Assembly: GCA_022414725.1 (NCBI GenBank)
Contig: CM039463.1
Span: 72,060,724-72,124,723 of the forward strand
DNA length: 64,000 nt
Direction: 5' to 3'
Source of the DNA: Microglena sp. YARC
Taxonomy: Eukaryota; Chlorophyta; Chlorophyceae; Chlamydomonadales; Chlamydomonadaceae
The position numbers and the translations under genes are program-made. Positions within the stretch are counted from its first letter, which is position 1. Each line of letters begins with the position of its first letter. The notes below the pieces were generated by a model. That model had not been told where the DNA came from. It saw only the letters and a list, made by a program, of their open reading frames with translations, and did not search any database. Shown here piece after piece: positions 35,301 to 47,140 of this stretch.

Positions 35301-38300
35301 GAAGTAGTAGCAGTAACAGATAGTAGCAGCCTACATGAAGTAGTAGCAGTAACAGATAGTAGCAGCCTACATGAAGTAGTAGCAGTAACAGATAGTAGCA
35401 GCCTACATGAAGTAGTAGCAGTAACAGATAGTAGCAGCCTACATGAAGTAGTTGCAGTAACAGATAGTAGCAGCCTACATGAAGTAGTAGCAGTAACAGA
35501 TAGTAGCAGCCTACATGAAGTAGTAGCAGTAACAGATAGTAGCAGCCTACATGAAGTAGTAGCAGTAACAGATAGTAGCAGCCTACATGAAGTAGTTGCA
35601 GTAACAGATAGTAGCAGCCTACATGAAGTAGTAGCAGTAACAGATAGTAGCAGCCTACATGAAGTAGTAGCAGTAACAGATAGTAGCAGCCTACATGAAG
35701 TAGTAGCAGTAACAGATAGTAGCAGCCTACATGAAGTAGTAGCAGTAACAGATAGTAGCAGCCTACATGAAGTAGTAGCAGTAACAGATAGTAGCAGCCT
35801 ACATGAAGTAGTTGCAGTAACAGATAGTAGCAGCCTACATGAAGTAGTAGCAGTAACAGATAGTAGCAGCCTACATGAAGTAGTAGCAGTAACAGATAGT
35901 AGCAGCCTACATGAAGTAGTAGCAGTAACAGATAGTAGCAGCCTACATGAAGTAGTAGCAGTAACAGATAGTAGCAGCCTACATGAAGTAGTAGCAGTAA
36001 CAGATAGTAGCAGCCTACATGAAGTAGTAGCAGTAACAGATAGTAGCAGCCTACATGAAGTAGTAGCAGTAACAGATAGTAGCAGCCTACATGAAGTAGT
36101 AGCAGTAACAGATAGTAGCAGCCTACATGAAGTAGTAGCAGTAACAGATAGTAGCAGCCTACATGAAGTAGTAGCAGTAACAGATAGTAGCAGCCTACAT
36201 GAAGTAGTTGCAGTAACAGATAGTAGCAGCCTACATGAAGTAGTAGCAGTAACAGATAGTAGCAGCCTACATGAAGTAGTAGCAGTAACAGATAGTAGCA
36301 GCCTACATGAAGTAGTAGCAGTAACAGATAGTAGCAGCCTACATGAAGTAGTTGCAGTAACAGATAGTAGCAGCCTACATGAAGTAGTTGCAGTAACAGA
36401 TAGTAGCAGCCTACATGAAGTAGTAGCAGTAACAGATAGTAGCAGCCTACATGAAGTAGTAGCAGTAACAGATAGTAGCAGCCTACATGAAGTAGTAGCA
36501 GTAACAGATAGTAGCAGCCTACATGAAGTAGTAGCAGTAACAGATAGTAGCAGCCTACATGAAGTAGTTGCAGTAACAGATAGTAGCAGCCTACATGAAG
36601 TAGTAGCAGTAACAGATAGTAGCAGCCTACATGAAGTAGTTGCAGTAACAGATAGTAGCAGCCTACATGAAGTAGTAGCAGTAACAGATAGTAGCAGCCT
36701 ACATGAAGTAGTAGCAGTAACAGATAGTAGCAGCCTACATGAAGTAGTAGCAGTAACAGATAGTAGCAGCCTACATGAAGTAGTAGCAGTAACAGATAGT
36801 AGCAGCCTACATGAAGTAGTAGCAGTAACAGATAGTAGCAGCCTACATGAAGTAGTAGCAGTAACAGATAGTAGCAGCCTACATGAAGTAGTAGCAGTAA
36901 CAGATAGTAGCAGCCTACATGAAGTAGTAGCAGTAACAGATAGTAGCAGCCTACATGAAGTAGTAGCAGTAACAGATAGTAGCAGCCTACATGAAGTAGT
37001 TGCAGTAACAGATAGTAGCAGCCTACATGAAGTAGTAGCAGTAACAGATAGTAGCAGCCTACATGAAGTAGTAGCAGTAACAGATAGTAGCAGCCTACAT
37101 GAAGTAGTAGCAGTAACAGATAGTAGCAGCCTACATGAAGTAGTAGCAGTAACAGATAGTAGCAGCCTACATGAAGTAGTAGCAGTAACAGATAGTAGCA
37201 GCCTACATGAAGTAGTTGCAGTAACAGATAGTAGCAGCCTACATGAAGTAGTTGCAGTAACAGATAGTAGCAGCCTACATGAAGTAGTAGCAGTAACAGA
37301 TAGTAGCAGCCTACATGAAGTAGTAGCAGTAACAGATAGTAGCAGCCTACATGAAGTAGTTGCAGTAACAGATAGTAGCAGCCTACATGAAGTAGTAGCA
37401 GTAACAGATAGTAGCAGCCTACATGAAGTAGTAGCAGTAACAGATAGTAGCAGCCTACATGAAGTAGTTGCAGTAACAGATAGTAGCAGCCTACATGAAG
37501 TAGTAGCAGTAACAGATAGTAGCAGCCTACATGAAGTAGTAGCAGTAACAGATAGTAGCAGCCTACATGAAGTAGTAGCAGTAACAGATAGTAGCAGCCT
37601 ACATGAAGTAGTAGCAGTAACAGATAGTAGCAGCCTACATGAAGTAGTAGCAGTAACAGATAGTAGCAGCCTACATGAAGTAGTAGCAGTAACAGATAGT
37701 AGCAGCCTACATGAAGTAGTAGCAGTAACAGATAGTAGCAGCCTACATGAAGTAGTAGCAGTAACAGATAGTAGCAGCCTACATGAAGTAGTAGCAGTAA
37801 CAGATAGTAGCAGCCTACATGAAGTAGTAGCAGTAACAGATAGTAGCAGCCTACATGAAGTAGTAGCAGTAACAGATAGTAGCAGCCTACATGAAGTAGT
37901 AGCAGTAACAGATAGTAGCAGCCTACATGAAGTAGTAGCAGTAACAGATAGTAGCAGCCTACATGAAGTAGTAGCAGTAACAGATAGTAGCAGCCTACAT
38001 GAAGTAGTTGCAGTAACAGATAGTAGCAGCCTACATGAAGTAGTAGCAGTAACAGATAGTAGCAGCCTACATGAAGTAGTAGCAGTAACAGATAGTAGCA
38101 GCCTACATGAAGTAGTAGCAGTAACAGATAGTAGCAGCCTACATGAAGTAGTAGCAGTAACAGATAGTAGCAGCCTACATGAAGTAGTTGCAGTAACAGA
38201 TAGTAGCAGCCTACATGAAGTAGTAGCAGTAACAGATAGTAGCAGCCTACATGAAGTAGTAGCAGTAACAGATAGTAGCAGCCTACATGAAGTAGTAGCA

Positions 38301-41300
38301 GTAACAGATAGTAGCAGCCTACATGAAGTAGTAGCAGTAACAGATAGTAGCAGCCTACATGAAGTAGTTGCAGTAACAGATAGTAGCAGCCTACATGAAG
38401 TAGTAGCAGTAACAGATAGTAGCAGCCTACATGAAGTAGTAGCAGTAACAGATAGTAGCAGCCTACATGAAGTAGTTGCAGTAACAGATAGTAGCAGCCT
38501 ACATGAAGTAGTTGCAGTAACAGATAGTAGCAGCCTACATGAAGTAGTAGCAGTAACAGATAGTAGCAGCCTACATGAAGTAGTAGCAGTAACAGATAGT
38601 AGCAGCCTACATGAAGTAGTAGCAGTAACAGATAGTAGCAGCCTACATGAAGTAGTAGCAGTAACAGATAGTAGCAGCCTACATGAAGTAGTAGCAGTAA
38701 CAGATAGTAGCAGCCTACATGAAGTAGTAGCAGTAACAGATAGTAGCAGCCTACATGAAGTAGTAGCAGTAACAGATAGTAGCAGCCTACATGAAGTAGT
38801 AGCAGTAACAGATAGTAGCAGCCTACATGAAGTAGTAGCAGTAACAGATAGTAGCAGCCTACATGAAGTAGTAGCAGTAACAGATAGTAGCAGCCTACAT
38901 GAAGTAGTTGCAGTAACAGATAGTAGCAGCCTACATGAAGTAGTAGCAGTAACAGATAGTAGCAGCCTACATGAAGTAGTAGCAGTAACAGATAGTAGCA
39001 GCCTACATGAAGTAGTAGCAGTAACAGATAGTAGCAGTAACCTACATGAAGTAGTAGCAGTAACAGATAGTAGCAGCCTACATGAAGTAGTAGCAGTAAC
39101 AGATAGTAGCAGCCTACATGAAGTAGTAGCAGTAACAGATAGTAGCAGCCTACATGAAGTAGTAGCAGTAACAGATAGTAGCAGCCTACATGAAGTAGTT
39201 GCAGTAACAGATAGTAGCAGCCTACATGAAGTAGTAGCAGTAACAGATAGTAGCAGCCTACATGAAGTAGTAGCAGTAACAGATAGTAGCAGCCTACATG
39301 AAGTAGTAGCAGTAACAGATAGTAGCAGCCTACATGAAGTAGTAGCAGTAACAGATAGTAGCAGCCTACATGAAGTAGTAGCAGTAACAGATAGTAGCAG
39401 CCTACATGAAGTAGTAGCAGTAACAGATAGTAGCAGCCTACATGAAGTAGTAGCAGTAACAGATAGTAGCAGCCTACATGAAGTAGTAGCAGTAACAGAT
39501 AGTAGCAGCCTACATGAAGTAGTAGCAGTAACAGATAGTAGCAGCCTACATGAAGTAGTAGCAGTAACAGATAGTAGCAGCCTACATGAAGTAGTAGCAG
39601 TAACAGATAGTAGCAGCCTACATGAAGTAGTAGCAGTAACAGATAGTAGCAGCCTACATGAAGTAGTAGCAGTAACAGATAGTAGCAGCCTACATGAAGT
39701 AGTAGCAGTAACAGATAGTAGCAGCCTACATGAAGTAGTAGCAGTAACAGATAGTAGCAGCCTACATGAAGTAGTAGCAGTAACAGATAGTAGCAGCCTA
39801 CATGAAGTAGTTGCAGTAACAGATAGTAGCAGCCTACATGAAGTAGTAGCAGTAACAGATAGTAGCAGCCTACATGAAGTAGTAGCAGTAACAGATAGTA
39901 GCAGCCTACATGAAGTAGTAGCAGTAACAGATAGTAGCAGCCTACATGAAGTAGTAGCAGTAACAGATAGTAGCAGCCTACATGAAGTAGTAGCAGTAAC
40001 AGATAGTAGCAGCCTACATGAAGTAGTTGCAGTAACAGATAGTAGCAGCCTACATGAAGTAGTAGCAGTAACAGATAGTAGCAGCCTACATGAAGTAGTA
40101 GCAGTAACAGATAGTAGCAGCCTACATGAAGTAGTAGCAGTAACAGATAGTAGCAGCCTACATGAAGTAGTAGCAGTAACAGATAGTAGCAGCCTACATG
40201 AAGTAGTAGCAGTAACAGATAGTAGCAGCCTACATGAAGTAGTTGCAGTAACAGATAGTAGCAGCCTACATGAAGTAGTAGCAGTAACAGATAGTAGCAG
40301 CCTACATGAAGTAGTAGCAGTAACAGATAGTAGCAGCCTACATGAAGTAGTAGCAGTAACAGATAGTAGCAGCCTACATGAAGTAGTAGCAGTAACAGAT
40401 AGTAGCAGCCTACATGAAGTAGTAGCAGTAACAGATAGTAGCAGCCTACATGAAGTAGTAGCAGTAACAGATAGTAGCAGCCTACATGAAGTAGTAGCAG
40501 TAACAGATAGTAGCAGCCTACATGAAGTAGTAGCAGTAACAGATAGTAGCAGCCTACATGAAGTAGTAGCAGTAACAGATAGTAGCAGCCTACATGAAGT
40601 AGTTGCAGTAACAGATAGTAGCAGCCTACATGAAGTAGTAGCAGTAACAGATAGTAGCAGCCTACATGAAGTAGTAGCAGTAACAGATAGTAGCAGCCTA
40701 CATGAAGTAGTTGCAGTAACAGATAGTAGCAGCCTACATGAAGTAGTAGCAGTAACAGATAGTAGCAGCCTACATGAAGTAGTAGCAGTAACAGATAGTA
40801 GCAGCCTACATGAAGTAGTAGCAGTAACAGATAGTAGCAGCCTACATGAAGTAGTAGCAGTAACAGATAGTAGCAGCCTACATGAAGTAGTTGCAGTAAC
40901 AGATAGTAGCAGCCTACATGAAGTAGTAGCAGTAACAGATAGTAGCAGCCTACATGAAGTAGTAGCAGTAACAGATAGTAGCAGCCTACATGAAGTAGTA
41001 GCAGTAACAGATAGTAGCAGCCTACATGAAGTAGTAGCAGTAACAGATAGTAGCAGCCTACATGAAGTAGTAGCAGTAACAGATAGTAGCAGCCTACATG
41101 AAGTAGTAGCAGTAACAGATAGTAGCAGCCTACATGAAGTAGTTGCAGTAACAGATAGTAGCAGCCTACATGAAGTAGTAGCAGTAACAGATAGTAGCAG
41201 CCTACATGAAGTAGTAGCAGTAACAGATAGTAGCAGCCTACATGAAGTAGTAGCAGTAACAGATAGTAGCAGCCTACATGAAGTAGTAGCAGTAACAGAT

Positions 41301-44300
41301 AGTAGCAGCCTACATGAAGTAGTTGCAGTAACAGATAGTAGCAGCCTACATGAAGTAGTAGCAGTAACAGATAGTAGCAGCCTACATGAAGTAGTAGCAG
41401 TAACAGATAGTAGCAGCCTACATGAAGTAGTTGCAGTAACAGATAGTAGCAGCCTACATGAAGTAGTAGCAGTAACAGATAGTAGCAGCCTACATGAAGT
41501 AGTAGCAGTAACAGATAGTAGCAGCCTACATGAAGTAGTAGCAGTAACAGATAGTAGCAGCCTACATGAAGTAGTAGCAGTAACAGATAGTAGCAGCCTA
41601 CATGAAGTAGTAGCAGTAACAGATAGTAGCAGCCTACATGAAGTAGTAGCAGTAACAGATAGTAGCAGCCTACATGAAGTAGTTGCAGTAACAGATAGTA
41701 GCAGCCTACATGAAGTAGTAGCAGTAACAGATAGTAGCAGCCTACATGAAGTAGTAGCAGTAACAGATAGTAGCAGCCTACATGAAGTAGTAGCAGTAAC
41801 AGATAGTAGCAGCCTACATGAAGTAGTAGCAGTAACAGATAGTAGCAGCCTACATGAAGTAGTAGCAGTAACAGATAGTAGCAGCCTACATGAAGTAGTA
41901 GCAGTAACAGATAGTAGCAGCCTACATGAAGTAGTTGCAGTAACAGATAGTAGCAGCCTACATGAAGTAGTAGCAGTAACAGATAGTAGCAGCCTACATG
42001 AAGTAGTAGCAGTAACAGATAGTAGCAGCCTACATGAAGTAGTTGCAGTAACAGATAGTAGCAGCCTACATGAAGTAGTAGCAGTAACAGATAGTAGCAG
42101 CCTACATGAAGTAGTAGCAGTAACAGATAGTAGCAGCCTACATGAAGTAGTAGCAGTAACAGATAGTAGCAGCCTACATGAAGTAGTAGCAGTAACAGAT
42201 AGTAGCAGCCTACATGAAGTAGTAGCAGTAACAGATAGTAGCAGCCTACATGAAGTAGTTGCAGTAACAGATAGTAGCAGCCTACATGAAGTAGTAGCAG
42301 TAACAGATAGTAGCAGCCTACATGAAGTAGTTGCAGTAACAGATAGTAGCAGCCTACATGAAGTAGTAGCAGTAACAGATAGTAGCAGCCTACATGAAGT
42401 AGTAGCAGTAACAGATAGTAGCAGCCTACATGAAGTAGTAGCAGTAACAGATAGTAGCAGCCTACATGAAGTAGTTGCAGTAACAGATAGTAGCAGCCTA
42501 CATGAAGTAGTAGCAGTAACAGATAGTAGCAGCCTACATGAAGTAGTAGCAGTAACAGATAGTAGCAGCCTACATGAAGTAGTTGCAGTAACAGATAGTA
42601 GCAGCCTACATGAAGTAGTTGCAGTAACAGATAGTAGCAGCCTACATGAAGTAGTAGCAGTAACAGATAGTAGCAGCCTACATGAAGTAGTAGCAGTAAC
42701 AGATAGTAGCAGCCTACATGAAGTAGTAGCAGTAACAGATAGTAGCAGCCTACATGAAGTAGTTGCAGTAACAGATAGTAGCAGCCTACATGAAGTAGTA
42801 GCAGTAACAGATAGTAGCAGCCTACATGAAGTAGTAGCAGTAACAGATAGTAGCAGCCTACATGAAGTAGTAGCAGTAACAGATAGTAGCAGCCTACATG
42901 AAGTAGTAGCAGTAACAGATAGTAGCAGCCTACATGAAGTAGTAGCAGTAACAGATAGTAGCAGCCTACATGAAGTAGTAGCAGTAACAGATAGTAGCAG
43001 CCTACATGAAGTAGTAGCAGTAACAGATAGTAGCAGCCTACATGAAGTAGTTGCAGTAACAGATAGTAGCAGCCTACATGAAGTAGTAGCAGTAACAGAT
43101 AGTAGCAGCCTACATGAAGTAGTAGCAGTAACAGATAGTAGCAGCCTACATGAAGTAGTTGCAGTAACAGATAGTAGCAGCCTACATGAAGTAGTAGCAG
43201 TAACAGATAGTAGCAGCCTACATGAAGTAGTAGCAGTAACAGATAGTAGCAGCCTACATGAAGTAGTAGCAGTAACAGATAGTAGCAGCCTACATGAAGT
43301 AGTAGCAGTAACAGATAGTAGCAGCCTACATGAAGTAGTTGCAGTAACAGATAGTAGCAGCCTACATGAAGTAGTAGCAGTAACAGATAGTAGCAGCCTA
43401 CATGAAGTAGTAGCAGTAACAGATAGTAGCAGCCTACATGAAGTAGTAGCAGTAACAGATAGTAGCAGCCTACATGAAGTAGTAGCAGTAACAGATAGTA
43501 GCAGCCTACATGAAGTAGTTGCAGTAACAGATAGTAGCAGCCTACATGAAGTAGTAGCAGTAACAGATAGTAGCAGCCTACATGAAGTAGTAGCAGTAAC
43601 AGATAGTAGCAGCCTACATGAAGTAGTAGCAGTAACAGATAGTAGCAGCCTACATGAAGTAGTAGCAGTAACAGATAGTAGCAGCCTACATGAAGTAGTA
43701 GCAGTAACAGATAGTAGCAGCCTACATGAAGTAGTAGCAGTAACAGATAGTAGCAGCCTACATGAAGTAGTAGCAGTAACAGATAGTAGCAGCCTACATG
43801 AAGTAGTAGCAGTAACAGATAGTAGCAGCCTACATGAAGTAGTTGCAGTAACAGATAGTAGCAGCCTACATGAAGTAGTAGCAGTAACAGATAGTAGCAG
43901 CCTACATGAAGTAGTAGCAGTAACAGATAGTAGCAGCCTACATGAAGTAGTAGCAGTAACAGATAGTAGCAGCCTACATGAAGTAGTAGCAGTAACAGAT
44001 AGTAGCAGCCTACATGAAGTAGTTGCAGTAACAGATAGTAGCAGCCTACATGAAGTAGTTGCAGTAACAGATAGTAGCAGCCTACATGAAGTAGTAGCAG
44101 TAACAGATAGTAGCAGCCTACATGAAGTAGTAGCAGTAACAGATAGTAGCAGCCTACATGAAGTAGTAGCAGTAACAGATAGTAGCAGCCTACATGAAGT
44201 AGTAGCAGTAACAGATAGTAGCAGCCTACATGAAGTAGTAGCAGTAACAGATAGTAGCAGCCTACATGAAGTAGTTGCAGTAACAGATAGTAGCAGCCTA

Positions 44301-46626
44301 CATGAAGTAGTAGCAGTAACAGATAGTAGCAGCCTACATGAAGTAGTAGCAGTAACAGATAGTAGCAGCCTACATGAAGTAGTAGCAGTAACAGATAGTA
44401 GCAGCCTACATGAAGTAGTAGCAGTAACAGATAGTAGCAGCCTACATGAAGTAGTAGCAGTAACAGATAGTAGCAGCCTACATGAAGTAGTTGCAGTAAC
44501 AGATAGTAGCAGCCTACATGAAGTAGTTGCAGTAACAGATAGTAGCAGCCTACATGAAGTAGTAGCAGTAACAGATAGTAGCAGCCTACATGAAGTAGTA
44601 GCAGTAACAGATAGTAGCAGCCTACATGAAGTAGTAGCAGTAACAGATAGTAGCAGCCTACATGAAGTAGTAGCAGTAACAGATAGTAGCAGCCTACATG
44701 AAGTAGTAGCAGTAACAGATAGTAGCAGCCTACATGAAGTAGTAGCAGTAACAGATAGTAGCAGCCTACATGAAGTAGTAGCAGTAACAGATAGTAGCAG
44801 CCTACATGAAGTAGTTGCAGTAACAGATAGTAGCAGCCTACATGAAGTAGTTGCAGTAACAGATAGTAGCAGCCTACATGAAGTAGTAGCAGTAACAGAT
44901 AGTAGCAGCCTACATGAAGTAGTAGCAGTAACAGATAGTAGCAGCCTACATGAAGTAGTTGCAGTAACAGATAGTAGCAGCCTACATGAAGTAGTAGCAG
45001 TAACAGATAGTAGCAGCCTACATGAAGTAGTAGCAGTAACAGATAGTAGCAGCCTACATGAAGTAGTTGCAGTAACAGATAGTAGCAGCCTACATGAAGT
45101 AGTTGCAGTAACAGATAGTAGCAGCCTACATGAAGTAGTAGCAGTAACAGATAGTAGCAGCCTACATGAAGTAGTTGCAGTAACAGATAGTAGCAGCCTA
45201 CATGAAGTAGTTGCAGTAACAGATAGTAGCAGCCTACATGAAGTAGTAGCAGTAACAGATAGTAGCAGCCTACATGAAGTAGTAGCAGTAACAGATAGTA
45301 GCAGCCTACATGAAGTAGTAGCAGTAACAGATAGTAGCAGCCTACATGAAGTAGTTGCAGTAACAGATAGTAGCAGCCTACATGAAGTAGTAGCAGTAAC
45401 AGATAGTAGCAGCCTACATGAAGTAGTAGCAGTAACAGATAGTAGCAGCCTACATGAAGTAGTAGCAGTAACAGATAGTAGCAGCCTACATGAAGTAGTA
45501 GCAGTAACAGATAGTAGCAGCCTACATGAAGTAGTTGCAGTAACAGATAGTAGTGTGCAGGATAGTAGTTGCAGTAACAGCCTAGTGCACAGCCTACATG
45601 AAGCAGTATAGTTTACATATAGTAGTTGCAGTAACAGATAGTAGCGCCTACATGAAGTAGTCAGATAGTAGCAGTACACAGTTAGTAGCAGCCTACATGA
45701 AGTAGTTGCAGTAACAGATAGTAGCAGCCTACCAGATAGTAGCAGCCTACATGAAGTAGTAGTAGCAGTAGCAGTAACAGATAGTAGCAGCCTCAGTAAC
45801 CAGCCTACATGAAGTAGTAGCAGTAACAGATAGTAGCAGCCTACATGAAGTAGTTGCAGTAACAGATAGTAGCAGCCTACATGAAGTAGCAGTAACAGAT
45901 AGTAGCAGCCTACATGAAGTAGTTGCAGTAAACAGATAGTAGCAGCCTACATGAAGTAGTAGCAGTAACAGATAGTAGCAGCCTACATGAAGTAGTTGCA
46001 GTAACAGATAGTAGCAGCCTACATGAAGTAGTAGCAGTAACAGATAGTAGCAGCCTACATGAAGTAGTAAGCAGTAACAGATAGTAGCAGCCTACATGAA
46101 GTAGTTGCAGTAACAGATAGTAGCAGCCTACATGAAGTAGTTTGCAGTAACAGATAGTAGCAGCCTACATGAAGTAGTAGCAGTAACAGATAGTAGCAGC
46201 CTACATGAAGTAGTAGCAGTAACAGATAGTAACAGCCTACATGAAGTAGTAGCAGTAACAGATAGTAGCAGCCTACATGAAGTAGTAGCAGTAACAGATA
46301 GTAGCAGCCTACATGAAGTAGTTGCAGTAACAGATAGTAGCAGCCTACATGAAGTAGTTGCAGTAACATATAGTAGCATCAGATAGTAGCTACATGAAGT
46401 AGTATCAGTAACAGATAGTAGCAGCCTACATGAAGTAGTAGCAGTAACAGATAGTAGCAGCCTACATGAAGTAGTAGCAGTAACAGATAATAGCAGCCTA
46501 CATGAAGTAGTAGCAGTAACAGATAGTAGCAGCCTACATGAAGTAGTAGCAGTAACAGATAGTAGCAGCCTACATGAAGTAGTAGCAGTAACAGATAGTA
46601 GCAGCCTACATGAAGTAGTAGCAGTT
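29351..46626. repeat. Satellite of 36-bp unit, about 480 copies
   Basis: The unit is CAGCCTACATGAAGTAGTAG followed by CAGTAACAGATAGTAG (36 bp). From about 31,700 to 45,540 the copies are nearly perfect apart from one A/T site (GTAGTAGCAG versus GTAGTTGCAG). From 29,351 to about 31,700 they are full of indels, and 45,540-45,800 is rearranged. One unit at about 39,035 carries an extra TAA. The minus strand reads the 12-residue unit LLSVTATTSCRL without a stop for more than 4,100 codons (33,170-45,679), because the unit length is a multiple of three. I see no start, domain or splice context to support a protein. Confidence 0.95.
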
Positions 46627-46727
46627 TTGGTTTAAGTGCATTTTGCTTGACAAAACAGCTCGCATACCGCATCTTGTTGCCCAAGCTCATTGCTGTCCAC
46701 GGGGGTGCCATCCTCATTGACCACGCT
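46627..46727 (-). other. Short spacer between satellite and gene stop codon
   Basis: About 100 bp of unique sequence, presumably the start of the 3'UTR, separates the TGA stop at 46,728-46,730 from the 36-bp array. I see no clear polyadenylation signal in it. Confidence 0.5.
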
Positions 46728-46978
46728 TCAAAGAGGCATGGCGGGACTTGCTTCCTCAGACAGGTACATGTCCCAAGGGCTTGGGACAATGTTTGTATCC
46801 AGGCCATGTGTCTGCTGCATCAACCAGTCTGTATCAGCGAGAGACATCCAACCATAAAGTTCTACGATGTGCTTCAACCTAGAAGCCCTCCTCAAGCCAT
46901 CTTCTGCCTGTATTGCCTGCACGTGCTTCTCCCATTCATGGTCCTCAACCATCATTCGGCGATTCTTGTTCTGAGAAG
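46728..46978 (-). CDS. Exon 17: C-terminal domain and stop
   Basis: The acceptor TTTGTCCCTCCAG leads to SQNKNRRMMVEDHEWEKHV, LRRASRLKHIVELYGWMSL and a final SEEASPAMPL before TGA. The segment looks helical and charged. It is consistent with a cytoplasmic or cell-wall-distal tail, but I do not recognise the family. Confidence 0.78.
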
Positions 46979-47109
46979 CTGGAGGGACAAAAAGGTGAGG
47001 TCAGACAAATCAAGCATTGGTAAAACTACATGCCAACAAAAGAGGAAGCATACAAAAGTGGCACTCTAAACAAGCCTCCTGGGAGCTATATATATGAATA
47101 TGAATATGA

Positions 47110-47140
<31 letters not shown>

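Noticed and set aside
33170..45679. A minus-strand open frame of about 4,170 codons with a 12-residue repeat
   Set aside because: The frame is open only because the 36-bp satellite unit is a multiple of three without a stop. The array continues with indels on both sides, and no domain, signal or splice context supports a protein.
29351..46626. Regular 36-bp repeats resembling a CRISPR array
   Set aside because: Units are directly adjacent with no unique spacers, and the context is eukaryotic.
46055..46640. Leu/Cys/Tyr-rich minus-strand frames next to the gene end
   Set aside because: Other frames of the 36-bp satellite; one fuses to the 3' end of the gene in the wrong frame.
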